Source of the DNA: Methylocella silvestris BL2
GTDB lineage: Bacteria > Pseudomonadota > Alphaproteobacteria > Rhizobiales > Beijerinckiaceae
Length of the DNA: 64,000 bases
Assembly: GCF_000021745.1 (NCBI RefSeq)
Contig: NC_011666.1
Span: forward strand, 1,302,001-1,366,000
Reading direction: 5' to 3'
Below are positions 1 to 9,950 of the stretch, in pieces (the first letter of the stretch is position 1; every line of letters starts with the position of its first letter). Made by a program: the position numbers and the translations under genes. Below the pieces are notes generated by a model. It saw only the letters and a program-made list of their open reading frames with translations, was not told the DNA's origin and did not search any database.

Positions 1-361
1 GGCGCTGGCGGCCGCCTTCGTTGGCGAGGCGCGTCACCATCAGATCGTCAAGGATATGGCCGTTGGCGTCGAGCAGCTGCGTGTAGCGCATCTGCCCCGG
101 ATTGAGCGAGGCGATGTCGCCGGGCGTCAGCCGTTCGAACGCGCGCAAGGCGTGGGCGCCCTCGAACAGCGCCTGTCCCATATGCGAGACGTCGAACAGG
201 CCGGCCTTGGCGCGGGTGTGGAGATGCTCGGCGATGACGCCCGGCGGATATTGCACCGGCATTTCATAGCCCGCGAAGGGGACTAGGCGGGCGCCGAGCT
301 CGAGATGAAGATCGTAAAGGGGGGTGCGCGCAAGGGGAAGGGGGGCGGACTGAACGGACAT
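1..361 (-). CDS. gcvT: Aminomethyltransferase (glycine cleavage T protein), N-terminal part; runs off the window edge
   Basis: This is the tetrahydrofolate-dependent aminomethyltransferase of the glycine cleavage system. Only about the first 120 codons are present, because the gene reads leftward out of the window. I translated the strand by hand from the ATG whose complement lies at 359-361. The product begins MSVQSAPLPLARTPLYDLH and continues with the hallmark GcvT segments ARLVPFAGYEMPVQY and GLFDVSHMGQ, which lie in the folate-binding N-terminal domain. A tandem glycine riboswitch sits immediately upstream on the same strand and independently supports the call. In methylotrophs, glycine cleavage links C1 and serine/glycine metabolism. 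The gcvH and gcvP genes would be expected beyond the left edge. Confidence 0.93.
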   Translation of the reverse strand, partial: MSVQSAPLPLARTPLYDLHLELGARLVPFAGYEMPVQYPPGVIAEHLHTRAKAGLFDVSHMGQALFEGAHALRAFERLTPGDIASLNPGQMRYTQLLDANGHILDDLMVTRLANEGGRQR

Positions 362-415
362 GGGTTCCTCGGATAAGGCTCGAGCAAAGACGCAGCTCGA
401 CGAATCGAGCCTGGC

Positions 416-637
416 CTTGCCCCCTCTGTCCGGGAACCTGAGAGCGTTCCCCCGCGCTGACCCTCAAGAGAGCGGGCGCCTGCGGGGCTGCCTCCTTCGG
501 TGAGCCTTTCGCGCATGAAAGGCTGCTTTCCAGAGCGTCAACTCTCAGCGGTCCGTGGGCCTGAGCGTTTCCGGGGCGGTTGCGCCTTCGGCGCCGGCTC
601 GGCCTAAAGCCAAACCGGACTCTTCCGCTGAGAGGAA
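416..637 (-). ncRNA. Tandem glycine riboswitch (two aptamers) upstream of gcvT
   Basis: Read on the minus strand, the leader has two glycine-aptamer-like units. The first runs from about 635 down to 535: it starts with a CTCTCAGCGGAAGAG-type stem, contains the CGCCGAAGGCGCAA hairpin, and ends CGCTCAGGCCCACGGACCGCTGAGAG. The second runs from about 530 to 418: it contains CACCGAAGGAGGCA and ends CTCTCAGGTTCCCGGACAGAGG. Paired aptamers in front of gcvT are the classical genetic ON switch, raising glycine-cleavage expression when glycine is abundant. About 55 nt separate the second aptamer from the gcvT ATG, enough for an expression platform. Aptamer limits are approximate. Confidence 0.9.
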
Positions 638-756
638 ATTGACGTTCCAGATATCGGCGCGCGGCGCTGCACTGTCAATGGTGCGCCGCCACAAAAGCCC
701 TGAGACTTAAGGCGTATTGGCCGCCGCAGGACGCAGAAATCGCCCGGGCGCCGAGG

Positions 757-1392
757 CTATTTGCCCTTGCCTGCCGCCTTCTGGGCGCCCTCGTCGATGC
801 CGACCTTGATCGTGTAATCGTCTTCCGTGTGATCCTGGATGAAGGGGACGAGAAGCGGTTCGGTCACCAGCGTGAACTCCGTCACCGCCTCGCCCTGCGG
901 GATCGTCGCCGCCACATGATAGAGCTTGGTGACAATCGGATCATTGTCCTTGGTGTTGATGATCGCGACCCGGAGCGGCACGGAAAAGCTGGCCGGAGCG
1001 CCGGCCGGCCCGAGCAGCACCTTGCCGGCGACGCCGATTTTCAATGCGAGCTGGTCGCCTTGCAGCGCGCATTCGCGGACGACGTCGCCGAGCGAATATT
1101 GATAGCGCAGATTCATATTGGTCGGCGGCGAGCCGGCATAGGTCTGCGCGGCGGCGGTGCCGTCGAGAATGATGATTTCGGGGCAGAACAGATGGCGACC
1201 GCCGGACTGCCGCGAATTGCCTTCGGCCTTCTCCTTCGACCCATGATAGGTGAAGAACTCGCCCCAGTTGAAGCTGCTGAATCCGTCCAAAAGGCCGCCT
1301 GCGGCGAAGGCGCCCTCGGCGAATGCGCTCACTCCGAGCGCGGCGACGGCGACGCCGAGCATTGCGCCGCGAATGTTAGTGCCCAGTCGCAT
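757..1392 (-). CDS. Secreted protein of unknown function
   Basis: The product is 211 residues and starts with a clear Sec signal peptide: basic MRLGTNIR, then a hydrophobic stretch ending around AFAEGAFAAGG. The mature part is beta-rich, with IIILDGTAAAQTYAG, QLALKIGVAGKVLLG and PLRVAIINTKDNDPI. It has only two cysteines (in HLFCPEI and VRECALQ), which could pair in the periplasm. The C-terminus is a Lys/Ala tail. A GAGGAG-like ribosome binding site precedes the ATG. I recognise no family or catalytic motif. Similar exported proteins of about 200 residues are common in Rhizobiales, but I cannot assign a function. Confidence 0.75.
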   Translation of the reverse strand: MRLGTNIRGAMLGVAVAALGVSAFAEGAFAAGGLLDGFSSFNWGEFFTYHGSKEKAEGNSRQSGGRHLFCPEIIILDGTAAAQTYAGSPPTNMNLRYQYSLGDVVRECALQGDQLALKIGVAGKVLLGPAGAPASFSVPLRVAIINTKDNDPIVTKLYHVAATIPQGEAVTEFTLVTEPLLVPFIQDHTEDDYTIKVGIDEGAQKAAGKGK

Positions 1393-1489
1393 GAAAGACC
1401 GCTCCTCACGTCTTGTGAGGCCCTGCTCTACATCAGTGCGGGCGAAAGCTCCAGACAGGGATTTTTCCGATCGTGGAGGAGCCCCGCGT

Positions 1490-2809
1490 TCAGAAACGGC
1501 CGAGCGGGTCGCCGGGGGCCGCGAGCGGCACGGTCAGAGCCTTCGGCGTGCGCGTCCAGGTATCCGCCGCGCCGAATACAGTCTTCAGGATCGAGGGCGC
1601 ATTGGAGAGGCTGACGAAGATCATCAGCGGCGTCAGCGAGGCGAGCGTCGCGACATAGCGGGTCGCCGACCCACGCTGCAGCAGGATATAGGGCGTCAGC
1701 GTCATGCCGATGGCGACCATGGCGATCAGCGCGCCGATCACATTGATCACGGGCAGATAGGCGGTGGCGTCGCCGGAGCGCAAAAAGATGCTGGCGGTGA
1801 GCGCCCCGAGAGCGACGGCGGCGCAGGGATAGAAGGTCTGCACCAGGATGAGGAGCAGCGCCGAAGCCTTGCGGCGCAGGGTCCAGTCCGACGTCCACAC
1901 TTGCTTCAGAAGCTTGCGCGCGACCTGAACAAAGCCGTTCGACCAGCGCCGCTGCTGCACGCGCCAATGCTTGACCTTGTCGGGAACGAGGCCCGGCACC
2001 GGGGGATCCATGGAAAACAGCCCGTGCCAGCCGGCGATTTCGGCGCGCACCGTGAGGTCGAGATCCTCGCACAGCGAATCAGAGGACCATCCGCCCGCCG
2101 CATTGATGGCGGAGCGGCGCCACACGCCGGCGGTGCCGTTGAACTGAAACAGCCAGCCGGCGCGATAGCGCGTCGCCTGCTCCAGCACATAATGAGCGTC
2201 GAGCATCAGCCCCTGCGCGCGGGTCAGCCAATTGGAGCTGGCGTTGGCGAATTCGCAGCGCGACTGGATGAAGCTTGCTTTCGGATCGGCGATCAGCGCC
2301 GGCATGATCTTGCGCAGCCAGTTCGCCGGGGGCCGGAAATCGACGTCGAGCACGGCGATATAGGGCGCCGACGAATGGGCGAGGCCGGCCGCGAGCGCGC
2401 CCGCCTTATAGCCCGAACGGTCGCCGCGGCGCAGATGCGCGACATTGAAGCCGCGATCGTGCAATTCGCCGATCACCCGCGCCGCAATCGCGCTGGTCTC
2501 GTCGAAGCTGTCGTCGAGCAGCTGGATATGCAGGCGGTCGCGCGGCCAGTCGAGCGCGGAGGCCGAGCGCAGCGCGCCGATCACCGTCTCGGGCTCGTTA
2601 AAGACGGGGATCTGCACCAGCACATGCGGCAGGTCGGCGTCGGTGAGAATGAGATGGCGCAGCGGCCGGCCGAGTTTGCGGCCGCGCAGGCGTTCGAAAA
2701 TATTGATGCCGATCAGAGCCAGAAATCCGCCGGCTACGAAAATCAGGCCGGCTACGGAGATCGCCAGGGCCGTGTCGCTGAGAAGCGTCAGAAAATCAAT
2801 CAGAGTCAA
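1490..2809 (-). CDS. Membrane-bound family 2 glycosyltransferase (cellulose synthase-like)
   Basis: This 439-residue inverting GT2 enzyme has an N-terminal membrane anchor (about 15-40). The GT-A fold follows, with the nucleotide-binding VLVQIPVFNE near 63, the metal-binding ALDVDF-type motif in YIAVLDVDFRPP, the acceptor-site CEDLDLTVRA near 255 and the processive-type QQRRWSNGF (QxxRW). Three to four hydrophobic segments follow QxxRW, as in BcsA/HasA-like synthases. The substrate and polymer cannot be told from sequence. No PilZ domain or bcs partner genes are nearby, so true cellulose synthesis is unlikely. A glucan or a glycolipid-type product is an alternative. The start codon is TTG. 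Two palindromes lie upstream (2858-2881 and 3046-3062). Confidence 0.82.
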   Translation of the reverse strand: MTLIDFLTLLSDTALAISVAGLIFVAGGFLALIGINIFERLRGRKLGRPLRHLILTDADLPHVLVQIPVFNEPETVIGALRSASALDWPRDRLHIQLLDDSFDETSAIAARVIGELHDRGFNVAHLRRGDRSGYKAGALAAGLAHSSAPYIAVLDVDFRPPANWLRKIMPALIADPKASFIQSRCEFANASSNWLTRAQGLMLDAHYVLEQATRYRAGWLFQFNGTAGVWRRSAINAAGGWSSDSLCEDLDLTVRAEIAGWHGLFSMDPPVPGLVPDKVKHWRVQQRRWSNGFVQVARKLLKQVWTSDWTLRRKASALLLILVQTFYPCAAVALGALTASIFLRSGDATAYLPVINVIGALIAMVAIGMTLTPYILLQRGSATRYVATLASLTPLMIFVSLSNAPSILKTVFGAADTWTRTPKALTVPLAAPGDPLGRF

Positions 2810-2857
2810 AACACGCCCCCGCGACTGCCGTCTCCCATCCGCTTGCGTCGCCTCTTC

Positions 2858-2881
2858 GCGTGAACATGACGCCGTTCACGC
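2858..2881. promoter_or_regulatory. Inverted repeat, possible operator
   Basis: GCGTGAAC, 8 nt, then GTTCACGC: a perfect 8-bp dyad about 50 bp upstream of the glycosyltransferase TTG start. No T-tract follows on either strand, so a protein-binding site is more likely than a terminator. Confidence 0.35.
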
Positions 2882-3045
2882 TGCAAAACATCGAGCGCTT
2901 CGCTTTAAGAAATCGTCGAGGGGGTTTGGTTTTGCGTCACTTGCGCGTTGTGCGCCGACGCGGACCCTTGCTCGATCGACTTCCGCGGGTGGAAACTTTC
3001 GAGGATGAAAAGGCCCTAAACTGAGCTTTGGAACAACCAACAAAT

Positions 3046-3062
3046 TGCAACAGAATGTTGCA
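3046..3062. promoter_or_regulatory. 17-bp perfect palindrome, possible operator
   Basis: TGCAACA-GAA-TGTTGCA is a perfect dyad with a 3-bp centre, typical in size for a dimeric helix-turn-helix regulator. It lies about 240 bp upstream of the glycosyltransferase start. The regulator is unknown. Confidence 0.35.
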
Positions 3063-3266
3063 GGAGTTGAGTGGTCTCAAAGCAGAAAATGTTAACATTA
3101 CCAAAGCCTTAAAAGAGCCTCATTTGTGGCCAGCCGAAGGCTTTGAGACGGTTTTTTGAGGCGCTCCGAAGGGCTCGTTGGCGACAGCATAATCCATAAA
3201 ACGCGCTTCAAGCTGACCGGCCAAGTCCACGCTCAAGCTTCTGAACTTAAGCGATTTCCGATCGAT

Positions 3267-4097
3267 CTACGGCGCGTCGAGCGAGGACGCGCGCTCCTGC
3301 GTCTTCGGCGCGCGCACCACGATTCGCGACAAGATTTTGTCGACAAGGCGCGGCGGCAGAATGCGGCCGAATCGGGCAAGCGCATAAAGCGGCCAGGGAA
3401 AGGCGATCACGGCCTTGCGGCGATCAAGGCCGCGGCGGATGATCTTCGCGGCTGCAGCATCGCTGATCTCGAGCGGTTTCATGGCGTCGATGCTGTCGTT
3501 CAGCGGCGTTTTCACGAAGCCGGCGATGACGAGGCTGACGCAGAGGCCTTCCGGCTCCAGCCGCGCGCGCAGCGATTCCGCATAGGCGTGCACAGCCGCC
3601 TTGGAGGCGCAATAGGCCGGCGAATAGGGCAGCCCACGCAGGCCTGCGATCGAGCCGATGAAGGCGAGCTGGCCGGCCTTTCTGGCGCACATCGGCCCGA
3701 GCAGCGGCTCGGCTGTGTTGAGCACGCCAAAAAGATTGGCCGCCAGCAAAGCCCGCACGGCGTCCGGATCCTCAAAGCTTTCGCCCGGCTTGAGGCCCGT
3801 CGTGATGCCGGCGTTGGCGATGCAGAGGTCAAAGGGCGCGCGCCGATCCCCGGCGCCGATGAAAGCGGCCATCGCCGCCCGGTCGCGCACGTCGACGAGG
3901 CCCGTCGTCACTTCGGCGCCGCGCGCCCGCGCCTCCTCGGCGACGGCTTCGAGTCGTTCGGCGTTGCGCCCGATCAGCGCAAGCCTGGCGCCCTGTTGCG
4001 CATAGGCAAGCGCCAGCGCGCGGCCGATGCCGCTCGAGGCGCCGGTGATGAGAACGGAACGCGCGGTCATGTCAGCGCCGTGACCTCTTGCGCCCAT
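3267..4097 (-). CDS. Short-chain dehydrogenase/reductase
   Basis: This is a classical SDR of 276 residues. It has the cofactor motif [12 protein letters not shown] near residue 19, NAG in [10 protein letters not shown], a catalytic Ser in [10 protein letters not shown], and YxxxK in YCASKAA. A hydrophobic tail segment ([17 protein letters not shown]) suggests membrane association. It is the last gene of a tightly packed unit (ACP, ketosynthase, two hot-dog proteins, SDR), so it probably reduces a 3-ketoacyl intermediate or oxidises a lipid alcohol in that pathway. The SDR fold alone does not tell which. The start is uncertain: ATG at 4097 is only 2 bp after the upstream stop, and [10 protein letters not shown] at 4070 would be a more typical N-terminus. 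Confidence 0.85.
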   Translation of the reverse strand: MGARGHGADMTARSVLITGASSGIGRALALAYAQQGARLALIGRNAERLEAVAEEARARGAEVTTGLVDVRDRAAMAAFIGAGDRRAPFDLCIANAGITTGLKPGESFEDPDAVRALLAANLFGVLNTAEPLLGPMCARKAGQLAFIGSIAGLRGLPYSPAYCASKAAVHAYAESLRARLEPEGLCVSLVIAGFVKTPLNDSIDAMKPLEISDAAAAKIIRRGLDRRKAVIAFPWPLYALARFGRILPPRLVDKILSRIVVRAPKTQERASSLDAP

Positions 4098-4099
4098 CG

Positions 4100-4546
4100 T
4101 CAGAGCTGGGCGGGCCGGCTTGCGGGCGCCAGCGTCGCCTCGGCGAGGACGGCAAGATCGCCATTGGAGCCATGCGCCATCAGGCGCAACAGCAGTTCGG
4201 CCTCCGGCCCCGAGGTCGCGCGGACGATTCGGCCAGAGATGACAATGGAGTCGCCGACGGGCACCGGCCGCAGAAACTTCGCCGACATCCGGGCGATGGC
4301 GAGATCGGGCCGCCAGCGCTGCAGCGCGGGCTCAAAGCAGCTCATCATCAGCATGCCATGGATCGGCGGCGCCTTCAGGCCTGCGGCCGCGGCGACGTCG
4401 GCGTCAAGATGCAGCGGATTGTCGTCGCCCGAGGCCAGCGCGTAGCGGGCGAGATCCTCGGCCCGAACGGGACCAAACTCTGTCTTTCCGATCGAATCGC
4501 CGATTTTCGGCCCATCGCCGACGGACGCGTCCGGCGGCAGGCTCAT
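4100..4546 (-). CDS. MaoC-like hot-dog dehydratase
   Basis: This is a 148-residue single hot-dog protein of the MaoC/(R)-hydratase group. The hydratase-2 motif region is visible as [24 protein letters not shown], where the Asp and His are the expected catalytic pair, followed by [16 protein letters not shown]. The predicted reaction is reversible hydration of an enoyl-ACP or enoyl-CoA. It overlaps the upstream gene by 4 bp and is followed by the SDR after 2 bp, so the two are surely co-transcribed. Within this operon it is the best candidate for the dehydration step after ketosynthase and ketoreductase. Confidence 0.82.
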   Translation of the reverse strand: MSLPPDASVGDGPKIGDSIGKTEFGPVRAEDLARYALASGDDNPLHLDADVAAAAGLKAPPIHGMLMMSCFEPALQRWRPDLAIARMSAKFLRPVPVGDSIVISGRIVRATSGPEAELLLRLMAHGSNGDLAVLAEATLAPASRPAQL

Positions 4547-4986
4547 GGCGCGGATTCCGCGGCGCCCGCCGTCAGCACCAGCCGCAGCACTGTCTCGAAG
4601 GCCGCGCAGGGCTCGTCGCCCAAGGTCGTGATCGAACCGGAAACGGTCAGCCGGTCAGGCGCGCTGGAGCGCTTGAAGATGAGATCGAGGCGGTATTCGG
4701 CGTCAAGGGCGAGCGGGCGCTGATAGGAGAAGCTTTGCGCCTCATGCACGGGCAGGACGCCGCCGCAGCCGATCATGCGGCGCAATGTCGGGCGAACCTC
4801 AGGCAACGTCAGCCAGCAGAACGGATAAGTCGCAGGAATTTCGGAGCCAGAAGCGCCGGCCTCGCTTTCCTTCTCCAGAAAAGCGGCGCGCCGGAACGCG
4901 GCGACGCTTTCAGCGTCGGTCCGGACGCGGAGGTCCGGCAGCCGCGCCAGCGTCTCCTCGTCGGCCTCGGCGATCGCCGCCTGCAT
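4543..4986 (-). CDS. Hot-dog fold protein, FAS1-type dehydratase-like
   Basis: The product is about 147 residues, starting MQAAIAEADEETLARL. It resembles the N-terminal FAS1-like dehydratase half of two-domain MaoC proteins: PATYPFCWLTLPEVRPTL, then GCGGVLPVHEAQSFSYQRPL. The second segment matches the structural, non-catalytic hot-dog half that usually pairs with a MaoC domain. The neighbouring gene supplies that domain, so the two probably form a heteromeric dehydratase. The start at 4986 is chosen because its ATG overlaps the ketosynthase stop as TGATG. A longer upstream frame would run 144 bp into the ketosynthase gene and is not needed. Confidence 0.75.
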   Translation of the reverse strand: MQAAIAEADEETLARLPDLRVRTDAESVAAFRRAAFLEKESEAGASGSEIPATYPFCWLTLPEVRPTLRRMIGCGGVLPVHEAQSFSYQRPLALDAEYRLDLIFKRSSAPDRLTVSGSITTLGDEPCAAFETVLRLVLTAGAAESAP

Positions 4987-6209
4987 CAGGCAGCCTCGGC
5001 GCGGCGCACGACGAGAGAAGCGTTGATGCCGCCGAAGGCGAAGGAATTGCTCATCGCGGTGCGAATCGGCATCGGCCGCGCCTCGTTCGGCACAGCGTCG
5101 ACCGGACATTTGATGTCGGGCTCGCGCCAATTGATGGTCGGCGGCGCGATGCTATTGCGCACGGCGCCGATGGTGACGACGAGCTCCAGCGCGCCGCCGG
5201 CGCCAAGCCCGTGCCCGTGGATGGGCTTGGTCGAGGACACCGGCAATTGCGGCGCCCGCGCGCCGAACACCAAGCCGAGCGCCTCGGCTTCGGTGATGTC
5301 GTTCACCGTCGTGCCAGTGCCATGGGCGTTGATGTAATCGATTTCGTCGATGGCGACGCCTGCGTCGCGCAGGGCCTCGCTCATGCAGGCCGCGGCGCCC
5401 TTTGCGTCGGGACGCACCTGATCCTTGGCGTCAGCGGTCGTGCCATATCCTGCAAGTTCGACGAGCGGCACGGCGCCGCGGGCGAGCGCGATGTCTTCCG
5501 CCTCTAGGATAAACACCGCGGCGCCGGCGCCCAGAATCATGCCGTTGCGGCCCTTGGAGAAGGGACGGCAGGCGTCGGGCGTCAGCACGCGCAGCGCCTC
5601 CCAGGCGAGCAGCGCGCTATTGGTGATGCAGTCTTCCGTCCCGCCGACGATGGCGCGATCGATGACGCCCCAGCGAATCAGCTGCGCGGCAATGCCGATC
5701 GCCTGCGTCGCCGAGGAGCAGGCGCTGGCGACGGCGAAACAGGGGCCCGTCGCGCCATAGCGGATGCTGACGTTCGAGGGGGGCGAACTCGGGATCAGGC
5801 GCGGCACGGTGAGGGGGGCCGGGCGCCCCTGCTCCACCAGCGCAAGATAGAGCCCGTCCTCGAGCGTATGCATGCCGCCAACGCCAGTGCCGATGATCGA
5901 GGCCGTGCGCGGCCCCATCGGCTCCGCGCGTGAGAGACCCGCCTGAGCGACGGCCTCGTCGGCGGCCGTCAGCAGATATTGCGTGACCGGATCGCAGAAA
6001 GGCAGCACCGCAGCCTCGATATGCGCCGCGGGGTCAAAACCCTGCACCTGAGCGGAGATCTTGATGCGGCCGCGGTAGGGTCGGTTGAACTGCGTTTCGG
6101 AGACGCAGGAGCGTCCATCGCGCGCCGCTCGCCATAAGGCGTCCGCGCCAATGCCTGCTGCAGACACGGCGCCCATGCCGGTGACGACGACCCGCCTTTG
6201 AGTGTTCAT
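4986..6209 (-). CDS. Beta-ketoacyl-ACP synthase (KAS II / FabF-like)
   Basis: This is a full-length (407 aa) condensing enzyme. The Cys-His-His triad is present: Cys in SACSSATQA, His in NAHGTGTTVND, His in KPIHGHGLGAGG. The third motif departs from the usual KSMTGHLLGAAG but keeps the His. The N-terminal RRVVVTGMGAVSAAG and C-terminal NSFAFGGINASLV are typical of FabF. The gene follows an ACP by 2 bp and precedes two hot-dog proteins and an SDR, giving a stand-alone type II elongation set. No malonyl transferase is in the operon, so it would share FabD. The product could be a specialised fatty or polyene acyl chain. The housekeeping fabF is expected elsewhere. Confidence 0.88.
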   Translation of the reverse strand: MNTQRRVVVTGMGAVSAAGIGADALWRAARDGRSCVSETQFNRPYRGRIKISAQVQGFDPAAHIEAAVLPFCDPVTQYLLTAADEAVAQAGLSRAEPMGPRTASIIGTGVGGMHTLEDGLYLALVEQGRPAPLTVPRLIPSSPPSNVSIRYGATGPCFAVASACSSATQAIGIAAQLIRWGVIDRAIVGGTEDCITNSALLAWEALRVLTPDACRPFSKGRNGMILGAGAAVFILEAEDIALARGAVPLVELAGYGTTADAKDQVRPDAKGAAACMSEALRDAGVAIDEIDYINAHGTGTTVNDITEAEALGLVFGARAPQLPVSSTKPIHGHGLGAGGALELVVTIGAVRNSIAPPTINWREPDIKCPVDAVPNEARPMPIRTAMSNSFAFGGINASLVVRRAEAA

Positions 6210-6211
6210 AT

Positions 6212-6499
6212 TTATGATTTTTCTTTGATGATATAGGCCGCGATGGCGTCGATCAGGCTTTTGATGTCCTTGGCCTCGTGGAACGGGCCGTCCATCGGAA
6301 TATAGACGTCAAATTTATCTTCGATGGCCGTCAGAATCATCACGATGTCGATCGATTTGAGGTCGAGGCTTTCAATCGTCGCGTCGGGCGTGACTTTCTC
6401 CCGATCGATCATGCCTTCCTTGACGATGACGTCGATAATCTGATTGACGAGCTCGGTTTGATCGAGATCCTTCGTTTCCACCGATGACTCCCACGCCAT
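6212..6499 (-). CDS. Acyl carrier protein
   Basis: This is a 95-residue acidic four-helix carrier protein. The phosphopantetheine attachment serine is in SLDLKSIDIVMIL, a variant of the common DSL(D/E) motif in which the Ser is preceded by Lys. Helix 1 (LVNQIIDVIVKEG) and the C-terminal KSLIDAIAAYIIKE helix fit PP-binding proteins. It is the first gene of the minus-strand ACP-KAS-hotdog-hotdog-SDR unit, separated from the ketosynthase by 2 bp, so it is probably dedicated to that pathway rather than being the general AcpP. Confidence 0.86.
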   Translation of the reverse strand: MAWESSVETKDLDQTELVNQIIDVIVKEGMIDREKVTPDATIESLDLKSIDIVMILTAIEDKFDVYIPMDGPFHEAKDIKSLIDAIAAYIIKEKS

Positions 6500-6881
6500 G
6501 CGTCCAAAATTGCGCTTATCCAGAGCGCCAGACGTTCAAACTCGAACATCGGACGCCCAAACCCTTTGTTTGCCGCATCTTAGCGACGCCAAGCACCCCC
6601 GCTTGGCTGCACGATGCTCTCGGCCGACGCAAGATCTCAAGCGCCGCGAATGGATCGATCCCGCCGCGCCGGACAGAGCCGGACGGGGGGCAAATCGAAC
6701 ACAGTCGACGGTCTGGCGTCAACCTACCGCGCCGCTGGCGCGGCCCGGCGTTTGCGACGTCAGGCGCGCAACGAACCCGCGCCGCAACCTGAGCCGACTG
6801 GTTGGTTACGCCAAACGGAGGCGAAAATAAAGGGCGGCGGCCGGCGCCGTCGTTTTGTGGGTCGCCGGCTCAAGACAGAAG
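6500..6881. other. Intergenic region, nothing recognised
   Basis: This gap holds the upstream region of the ACP operon and the 3' flank of the L,D-transpeptidase gene. Short open frames exist but have no ribosome binding site or recognisable product. I see no strong hairpin with a T-tract. Confidence 0.5.
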
Positions 6882-7472
6882 TCAGGGAATCGCGACCACG
6901 GGGGTTCCGACGCTGACCCGCCCGAAAAGATCGACGACGTCCTCATTCAGCATGCGGATGCAGCCATAGGACGCCGCGGCGCCGATCGACTTTCGCATGC
7001 TCGCCGTCGTGCCATGAATGGCGACCTCCGAGAGGGAGAGCGTCAGCGCCGCCGCGCCCATCGGATTGCGCGGAGATCCGCCCGGAATAACGGCGGGAAA
7101 ATTGGGATGATCGCGGCGCACGTCCGCCGGCGCCGACCAGGACGGCCGCATGAACTTGCCCTGGATCGTGGCTTCGCCCTGCCAGGCCTTGCCGCTCTTG
7201 CCGATGGCGACGGGATAGCGGATCGCCCGCCCGTCGCCGGTGACGAGATAGAGTTTTCGTTCGCTCTGCTTGATGACGATCATCCCGGCCGGATAGGGCT
7301 GCGGGAAGGCAACGATCTCACGCGCAAGCGCTTCGGGTTGCGGCGGCAGAAGGAGGGCGGCAAACGCCGCCGCAGCCGCCGTTGCGAGTCGCGCAAGGAA
7401 AAGAATGAAAGAACCGGCGCGTGGAGAGATTGACCGTAAGGGTTGGTCGCAGCCGAAGCGCTTCTTGCTCAT
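6882..7472 (-). CDS. L,D-transpeptidase (YkuD/ErfK family), exported
   Basis: This enzyme forms 3-3 cross-links or attaches proteins to peptidoglycan in the periplasm. After a signal/anchor segment (AGSFILFLARLATAAAAAFAALLL), the YkuD domain shows IKQSERKLYLVTGDG, YPVAIGKSGKAWQGEAT, the conserved His in VAIHGTTA, and the catalytic Cys in AASYGCIRMLNEDV. The usual SHGC(I/V)RM has Tyr in place of the His/Asn before Gly-Cys; the catalytic Cys and the HGT His are intact. I start it at MSKKR (7472), which has an AGGCGG-like site upstream. A further 25 codons upstream are open but basic and less plausible. Confidence 0.88.
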   Translation of the reverse strand: MSKKRFGCDQPLRSISPRAGSFILFLARLATAAAAAFAALLLPPQPEALAREIVAFPQPYPAGMIVIKQSERKLYLVTGDGRAIRYPVAIGKSGKAWQGEATIQGKFMRPSWSAPADVRRDHPNFPAVIPGGSPRNPMGAAALTLSLSEVAIHGTTASMRKSIGAAASYGCIRMLNEDVVDLFGRVSVGTPVVAIP

Positions 7473-7767
7473 TGCCGCCTGCCGATGTTGCCGAATCGGA
7501 CGTTCCTGGCTTGCGCCTCGCGCCCGATTCGAGGCTACCGGCAACATGGTTAACCAAGCCTAAAGAACCCCGAAAACTGCGGGCCAAAGGCGAGACTCGG
7601 CGTGTTAGAGGCTATTTCACCGACATTTGGGCGCGGCAAGCAGCGCGGACGCGAATTGCGCGAGACCGTTTCGACTCAGCATTAGGGCGTCAGACGCTCA
7701 GCATGAACGTCCAACGCCCTACTATGCATCTCAACGCCGCCGAGCGAGGCCGCCCGGCGGAGCAATT

Positions 7768-9705
<1,938 letters not shown>

Positions 9706-9950
9706 TTGCGTAATCCTCCCAGGCAGCGCGTTTTTGGGCGCCTTCCTCAAATCAGCTGGATCACTCATCAGTTTGGATCGGTCCAATCCAGACTCATGTG
9801 TGCGATCGATGGCAATCGTTTAGAGCGGGATGCGGCGGACGACCCTTCCCGCTGTTCCTTGTGACATTCCAGTATGCGCCTTCAGCGCCAATCCTCCAAA
9901 GCGGATCAAGCGTTTCTTCATCGAGGCGTTCGACGCCCCGGCATTTGTTT

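Larger units (their letters stand above)
2810..3266. other. Intergenic region with two palindromes, no gene seen
   Basis: This stretch is the upstream region of the glycosyltransferase and lies downstream of the SDR gene. I see no convincing reading frame or RNA gene. It holds a perfect 8-bp inverted repeat with an 8-nt loop (2858-2881) and a perfect 7-bp inverted repeat with a 3-nt spacer (3046-3062). It is locally AT-richer around 3030-3130. Confidence 0.6.

Noticed and set aside
1490-2809. Cellulose synthase catalytic subunit
   Set aside because: The protein is too short, lacks a PilZ domain, and has no bcsB/C/Z partners. Only the GT2 core with QxxRW is supported.
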